Source: Paraburkholderia flagellata (lineage in GTDB: Bacteria > Pseudomonadota > Gammaproteobacteria > Burkholderiales > Burkholderiaceae). Taken from it: a stretch of 64,000 nucleotides of DNA. Positions 59,558 to 64,000 of the stretch are shown one piece after another. The stretch is from the NCBI RefSeq assembly GCF_021390645.1, contig NZ_JAJEJT010000002.1, forward strand, positions 1,550,001 through 1,614,000, read 5' to 3'. A program made the translations under genes and the position numbers. How positions within the stretch are numbered: position 1 is the stretch's first letter; every line of letters starts with the position of its first letter. The notes beneath the pieces are model-generated. The model saw only the letters and a program-made list of their open reading frames with translations, was not told where the DNA came from and made no database searches.

Positions 59558-60742
59558 CTAGAACAGGTGCCGTATGCCCGCCGTCACGCCAAGTTGTGTG
59601 CTGCCAAAAGCTGAGCTCACTGCGTTGATGCCCTGGAACTGCGCGCCGATCATGCCGCCCCGGTACAGCGAGTAATCCACTTCGACGTAAGTGTCCGTGC
59701 GCTTGGACAGGTTATAGTCCGCGAGCAACTGGAATTGCGTCGCGTTGCCGTCACCAGACTGGGCCTTCCCGGTCTGGATCGTGCGCCACACGTTCGCGGA
59801 AAGATGCGTGGCGACGCCGATTTGCTGCGTCACGCCGCCAAAGAACATTTCTCGTGCGCTGAACGTATTGAATTTCAGCGCGGTCAATGCGGGCTCTGAG
59901 AACGGGCCATTAGGGAAATTGCCGACGAAGCCGGAGTCCTGCCGGTTGACGACCCAGCCTGCATTCACGGTAGTCGAGTCGTACGTGTACGAGCCGCCCA
60001 CCGTCCATGACTTGAGGTGCTGGGAGCCATTCACGGCGTCGCGCGAGTCGAGATAGGCGGCGGAAAAGGTCAGCGGCGCGGCCGGCAGATACAGAATGGA
60101 CGCGCCAATCTGGCTACCCGCGCCGAAATGGCCCGCCTGGCCGCCAAACGCGTACGAGACCTCGGCGGTCAGGTACTGATATCGCACCGCGTATTTGACC
60201 ATGTTGCTCGTCCATACGCCCTGCGCCATCATGACTTCCGGGCGGAACTGATAGAACGACGGCAGCCAGCGGTTCGAAATGAAGGAGCCCAGCACGGCGT
60301 CGGCGAACGGATTGATCTGGCGACCCATCGTCAGCTTGCCGAACGTGCTCGATTGCAGGCCGACAAACGCCGTATTGAAGAACGGATAGGCCGGGTCCAT
60401 CTGCCCGTTGTTCGGAAAGAAGCGATTCTCCAGCGTGAAGATGACTTTCGTCCCACCGCCAATGTCTTCTGCGCCCTTGATGCCGAAATGGCTCTCGCTC
60501 GCGCCGCTCAACATCTGAAACTGTGAATCGCCTGCCGGGTTCGCGTGCGTCGTATAGCGGAGGCCGGCATCGACCAGACCGTAGAGGGTCACCGACGACT
60601 GTGCGGACGCGGGCGCCGAATGCAAGGTCGCCACGGAAATGGCGCCGACCAGCACGCCCGCCGTTCGGCCTCGCGCTCTCCCTCCAACCCGGTTGCTGGC
60701 TACCGAAGCGGCATTACCGGGCAATCTCCTTACCTTCCTCAT
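59558..60742 (-). CDS. Trimeric outer-membrane porin (second copy)
   Basis: A 394-residue Gram-negative porin with mature N-terminus QSSVTLYGLVDAGLRY and terminal aromatic GIRHLF. The predicted signal peptide is unusually long, about 48 residues, with an Arg-rich n-region (MRKVRRLPGNAAS...RVGGRARGRTAG), which suggests an extended signal peptide or that the real start lies further in. It is only distantly similar to the porin at 14542. The upstream gene on the same strand is an acyl-CoA synthetase 243 bp away, so this porin could serve uptake for that catabolic unit. Confidence 0.88.
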   Translation of the reverse strand: MRKVRRLPGNAASVASNRVGGRARGRTAGVLVGAISVATLHSAPASAQSSVTLYGLVDAGLRYTTHANPAGDSQFQMLSGASESHFGIKGAEDIGGGTKVIFTLENRFFPNNGQMDPAYPFFNTAFVGLQSSTFGKLTMGRQINPFADAVLGSFISNRWLPSFYQFRPEVMMAQGVWTSNMVKYAVRYQYLTAEVSYAFGGQAGHFGAGSQIGASILYLPAAPLTFSAAYLDSRDAVNGSQHLKSWTVGGSYTYDSTTVNAGWVVNRQDSGFVGNFPNGPFSEPALTALKFNTFSAREMFFGGVTQQIGVATHLSANVWRTIQTGKAQSGDGNATQFQLLADYNLSKRTDTYVEVDYSLYRGGMIGAQFQGINAVSSAFGSTQLGVTAGIRHLF

Positions 60743-60984
60743 TCCATGACTCCAATCTTATGTTTATGTTGTACTACGAATTAAATTGATCAGATCGGCG
60801 CGATTTTTTCGCGACGATATGGGTGGTCTCCCCTGCTCAAATTCTGTTGTGTCGTGGGGCGTTATCAATCGCCTCGGTCAGGCAACGTGCCCACAACCAT
60901 AAGTTGCCCGAGAAGGCATCGCTAAACCGTCAGAAACTTTACATTTCCGGGCGAGCATCAATTGCAAGAAATCTTGCAGTTGAA

Positions 60985-62652
60985 TCACGTCGATTCTGGT
61001 AGGCCTTTGCGCCGGTTTTCCGCTTCCTGCAACACACGCCACTGGACCTTGCCGCTCGCCGTGCGCGGCAAGCTATCGGCAAACGCAATCACGCGCGGAA
61101 CCTTGTAGGCCGCCATGTGTTCGCGCGCCCACGCGACGATGTCCTCTTGCGTAGTACATGCGCCGCTGCGCAGGACGATGACGGCCTTGACGGATTCGCC
61201 CCGGCGCGCATCGTGAGTCGCGATCACGCAGGCCTCCTGCACGGCAGGATGTTCGAACAGCATGGCCTCGACTTCGGCGGGCCACACCTTGTAGCCAGAT
61301 GCGTTGATCATGCGCTTGAGACGGTCAACGACGAAAAAGTAGCCCTCGTGGTCGAAATAGCCGAGATCACCCGTGCGCAGATAGCGCCGCCCATCGATCG
61401 AAGCGAACGCGTCACGCGACGCCTGTGGCGCGTTCCAGTAGCCGTCGAAGACCTGCGGCCCGCTCACGAGGATCTCGCCCGTCTCGCCTTCCCCGAGTCT
61501 CTCCAGCGAATCGGGATCGACTACGAGCGCATAGGTGTTGAAAACGGGCACACCCATGCATTGCGGCTTGCTCCGCGTACGCGGGTTGATGTGCGTTGCC
61601 GCCATCGTTTCGGTGAGCCCGTAGCCTTCCACATAGGCAATGCCCCAGCGCTTCTCGATCTCCTGCGCAACGGCCTGTGGCATGGCGGCCCCGCCACCGC
61701 TCAGGTACGTGATCGAGCCGAGGTCGAAGCGCTCGATGTCCGCGAGATTCAGCAGGTCGATTACCATCGTCGGCACCGTGACCCACGCAGATACGCTGTG
61801 ACGTTCGATCAGGTGTGCCGCGCATCTTGCATCCCAGCGGGTCATGATCACCATCGTCGCGCCGATGAAGACCGGCATGTTCATGCAGTTCTGCATGCCC
61901 GTCACGTGGAAAAGCGGCACGGAACACAGCATCACGCTCTCGCCGGGGAGATCGGGCCATGCGCCGCAAGCGGCGGTCGAATGCATCACGCTTCGGTGCG
62001 TATGGATGCATCCCTTCGGGTGCCCCGTCGTGCCGGACGTATACGGAATCACCGCGAGGTCTTCGGGTCCCGCTTCGTGGGGGCGCGCAACGTACGCATG
62101 GAGTAGCGCGTCGTACCAGCGGGTGACGCTGGCATCGGCTTCCGGCGACTGCGCATCGTACTGTCGCCGGGAAGCAGCCAGGATATCGGGCAGCGGCAGA
62201 TCCGTCTGCATATCTAAATAATCGGCATAGCGCGCCGTGACGACGCGGTCCACCTGACGCGCCATGAGCGGCCGCACATGCTCCATGAGTTCTTCGCCGA
62301 CAAACGCCACGCGCGCGCCACTGTCTTCGAAGATATGTTGCAGCTCGGCGGTCCGGTTCATCGGATTGACGGGCACGACGACCGCATCCGCGCGCAGCAC
62401 CGCGTAGAACGCAATGACGAATTGCGGACTGTTTTGCATATAAAGCACAACGCGCTCGCCGCGACGGACTCCGCAGTGCCGTTGCAGGAAGCCGGCCATC
62501 GCCTCCACTTCATCGCGCAAGTGCCCGTAGCTCAGGGAACTGCCGTAATAGAGAATGGCGTCCTTCTCGGGGTGACGATTCGCGCAGACTTCGAGATTCG
62601 CGTATAGCGAGGTCTTCGGTGCAGCGAGCTGACGCAATGATGTTGCCGTCAT
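60985..62652 (-). CDS. AMP-forming acyl-CoA synthetase
   Basis: A 555-residue ANL-superfamily ligase. The P-loop is YTSGTTGHPKGCIHTH, the adenylate motif is GYGLTETMAATH, and the C-terminal hinge and catalytic lysine regions are VDRLKRMINASGYKVWPAEVE and RTASGKVQWRVLQ. The ATG at 62652 has GGAG seven bases upstream. It activates a carboxylate, probably aromatic or medium-chain. It is followed by the porin gene and preceded by the monooxygenase/hydrolase fusion on the same strand, suggesting a small catabolic unit for an ester or hydroxy-aromatic compound (inference). Confidence 0.85.
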   Translation of the reverse strand: MTATSLRQLAAPKTSLYANLEVCANRHPEKDAILYYGSSLSYGHLRDEVEAMAGFLQRHCGVRRGERVVLYMQNSPQFVIAFYAVLRADAVVVPVNPMNRTAELQHIFEDSGARVAFVGEELMEHVRPLMARQVDRVVTARYADYLDMQTDLPLPDILAASRRQYDAQSPEADASVTRWYDALLHAYVARPHEAGPEDLAVIPYTSGTTGHPKGCIHTHRSVMHSTAACGAWPDLPGESVMLCSVPLFHVTGMQNCMNMPVFIGATMVIMTRWDARCAAHLIERHSVSAWVTVPTMVIDLLNLADIERFDLGSITYLSGGGAAMPQAVAQEIEKRWGIAYVEGYGLTETMAATHINPRTRSKPQCMGVPVFNTYALVVDPDSLERLGEGETGEILVSGPQVFDGYWNAPQASRDAFASIDGRRYLRTGDLGYFDHEGYFFVVDRLKRMINASGYKVWPAEVEAMLFEHPAVQEACVIATHDARRGESVKAVIVLRSGACTTQEDIVAWAREHMAAYKVPRVIAFADSLPRTASGKVQWRVLQEAENRRKGLPEST

Positions 62653-62753
62653 GGGAACTCCAGACATGAAACGCAACGCTCAGGCTTGAAGCGTTGCGCC
62701 TTGAAACAGGATGCCTTCGCGCCTGGCGCATCGCCCGGCGCGAAGGTTTTTCT

Positions 62754-64000
62754 TTACCGCGGCAGCAGCTTGCGGCTCCATTGACCGATCGCCTCGAGCG
62801 TTTCGGCTGTCTCGGGCAGGAACGGAAACAGCGTGAAGACGTGAACGGAGTCGTCCACCATCTTCAGCGTCACGTTCGCGCCTGCGGCTTTCGCGCGCTG
62901 CGCAAAGCGCGTCGTGTCGCTCTCCAGCACTTCGCCATGCACGGCCGCGAGATAGACCGGCGGAAGATCCGTGAGATCGGCGAATAGCGGCGACACCATC
63001 GGGTCGGTCGGCTCGTGGCCCTGGAAGTAGCCCGCGACGAGATTGGTCAGCGTCTCGCGATTCGCGGCCGGGTCGTCGCCCGAATTCGCTTTCACGGAGG
63101 GGCCGCTGAGCGTGAGATCCGTCATCGGGCAGATGGCGATCACACCGGCCGGCAACGGCAGCCCCGCGCGGCGCAGCGCGGCCGCCAGCGCCAGCGCGAG
63201 GCCGCCACCGGACGACTCGCCGCTCACGAAGAGCGTTGCGGGATCGACGTCCGCGGCGAGCAGGCCGCGATACGCGCTGAATGCATCGTCGATGGCCGCC
63301 GGATACGGATGCTCGGGCGCGAGGCGATAGTCGACCGTGTAACACGGGCCGTTCAGCGCGTGCGACAGGCGGCTTGCGTATTCAACGGAACTGTTAGCAG
63401 AACCAAGCACATAGCCGCCGCCATGAAAATGCAGCACCGTGGCCTGTTGCCCTGCGCCTCCGGCAGCCACTCGCAGCGAGCGCACGCCGTCGAGATCGAC
63501 TTCCTTCACCTCGGTGCTCGCCGGTGCGGGAAATTGCTCCAGCAGGAAGCGCTCGTACGCGGCGTGCTGGCCGCGGTCGCCGCGCGCCACATCGTCGGGT
63601 GTGAAGACGCCCTTCCAGAGATCGAACGCACGCTGGCTCTCAGCGCGCTCCATGCGCTTGCCTTCACGCGCCGCACTCAGGCCCACGACCTCGCCCGGCG
63701 GCATTTTGGCCGCCGCGATGATGTCGTGTCCCCATGCGAACGACCACGAAATCTCGCCCAGCGGATCGATGCGCGAAAGCCCCTTGAGCCGCCCGTTGCG
63801 CTGACGCACGCGCGCCGCGTCGGGCTCGTGCGCCCAGTCGACTACGTAGCGCGCCCCCGCCTGGATGCGCTTCGTGCGCGGCTGGCGACGGCGCTCGTAT
63901 TCGAGCAGCGCGTCCTGCACGCCCGCGCTGCCGTGGCGCTTGAGGCAAGTGGCGAGCACCCAGGCATCCTCGATCGACTGGCAGGCGCCTTGTGCGAGAT
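62754..64000 (-). CDS. FAD monooxygenase-alpha/beta hydrolase fusion (partial, runs off the window)
   Basis: The frame is open to the right edge, so the N-terminus is missing. The visible N-terminal part (LAQGACQSIEDAWVLATCLKRH ... EYERRRQPRTKRIQAGAR) is the C-terminal FAD-binding end of a salicylate-hydroxylase-type flavin monooxygenase. After a linker (about 80 residues) comes a complete HSL/alpha-beta hydrolase-3 domain: oxyanion HGGGYVLGS, nucleophile GESSGGG, and acid/His regions at HGEVLESD and DDSVHVF. Such a fusion would couple ester hydrolysis with hydroxylation of the product (inference). No frameshift is seen at the join. Confidence 0.78.
   Translation of the reverse strand, partial: LAQGACQSIEDAWVLATCLKRHGSAGVQDALLEYERRRQPRTKRIQAGARYVVDWAHEPDAARVRQRNGRLKGLSRIDPLGEISWSFAWGHDIIAAAKMPPGEVVGLSAAREGKRMERAESQRAFDLWKGVFTPDDVARGDRGQHAAYERFLLEQFPAPASTEVKEVDLDGVRSLRVAAGGAGQQATVLHFHGGGYVLGSANSSVEYASRLSHALNGPCYTVDYRLAPEHPYPAAIDDAFSAYRGLLAADVDPATLFVSGESSGGGLALALAAALRRAGLPLPAGVIAICPMTDLTLSGPSVKANSGDDPAANRETLTNLVAGYFQGHEPTDPMVSPLFADLTDLPPVYLAAVHGEVLESDTTRFAQRAKAAGANVTLKMVDDSVHVFTLFPFLPETAETLEAIGQWSRKLLPR

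Noticed and set aside
1..64000. CRISPR arrays, tRNA and rRNA genes
   Set aside because: No regularly spaced repeats, cloverleaf-like segments with T-loop words or conserved rRNA sequences were noticed on reading; a covariance-model scan would be needed to exclude a missed tRNA.

Overview
The window is from the chromosome of a high-GC betaproteobacterium, most probably Burkholderia sensu lato (Paraburkholderia/Caballeronia-like). The support is consistently high GC at third codon positions, two trimeric porins with the family's mature N-terminus QSSVTLYG, a PHA synthase/phasin locus, many LysR/IclR/LuxR-regulated catabolic clusters, and squalene-hopene cyclase. I saw no rRNA, tRNA, CRISPR array, transposase or complete mobile element. 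The organism assignment is inference from gene content.

Layout. 1-8.5 kb: a LysR gene, a MHS-type MFS transporter, an IclR regulator and a six-gene catabolic operon (cyclase-family hydrolase, SDR, 3-hydroxyacyl-CoA-type dehydrogenase, AtoE-like transporter, muconolactone-isomerase-like protein, YciI protein) whose substrate I cannot name. 8.9-14.3 kb: a small membrane protein, then a molybdoenzyme operon best read as a cytoplasm-facing sulfite dehydrogenase (SoeABC-like), with a divergent molbindin gene. 14.5-17.9 kb: a porin, a lower-GC putative polymorphic toxin/immunity pair and a decayed porin copy. This is the clearest accessory island in the window. 18.1-22.6 kb: a Tat-exported purple acid phosphatase, and squalene-hopene cyclase divergent from a TetR gene through a mirror-symmetric promoter region. 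22.7-29.5 kb: trans-4-hydroxy-L-proline catabolism (epimerase, three-subunit D-hydroxyproline dehydrogenase, PAS-AraC regulator, deaminase, ketimine reductase). 29.5-32.8 kb: a QseBC/PmrAB-type two-component system with a PmrA-like box, and a serine beta-lactamase-family protein.

32.9-41.0 kb: a guanidino/amine cluster (NCS1 permease, LysR, FAD amine oxidase, cupin, LuxR, guanidinobutyrase, aldehyde dehydrogenase). It would convert a guanidino-amine or aldehyde via 4-guanidinobutyrate to GABA plus urea. 41.1-43.0 kb: a copper-type trio (DUF2946, outer-membrane-like protein, CopC). 43.1-50.5 kb: a LysR gene divergent from a ThDP decarboxylase plus coniferyl-aldehyde-dehydrogenase-like pair, then a large MalT-type LuxR regulator. 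50.5-57.1 kb: a polyhydroxyalkanoate operon (acyl-CoA ligase, MaoC/PhaJ-like hydratase, PhaC, phasin, PhaZ, DUF445) divergent from a tautomerase, acetoacetate-decarboxylase and Crp-type regulator group. 59.6-64 kb: a second porin, an acyl-CoA synthetase and a truncated-by-edge fusion of an FAD monooxygenase with an HSL-type alpha/beta hydrolase.

Overall the window reads as a secondary-metabolism and catabolic region of a versatile soil or plant-associated bacterium: many small regulated modules separated by hairpin terminators. Function calls rest on motif and family recognition by eye; no database search was run.
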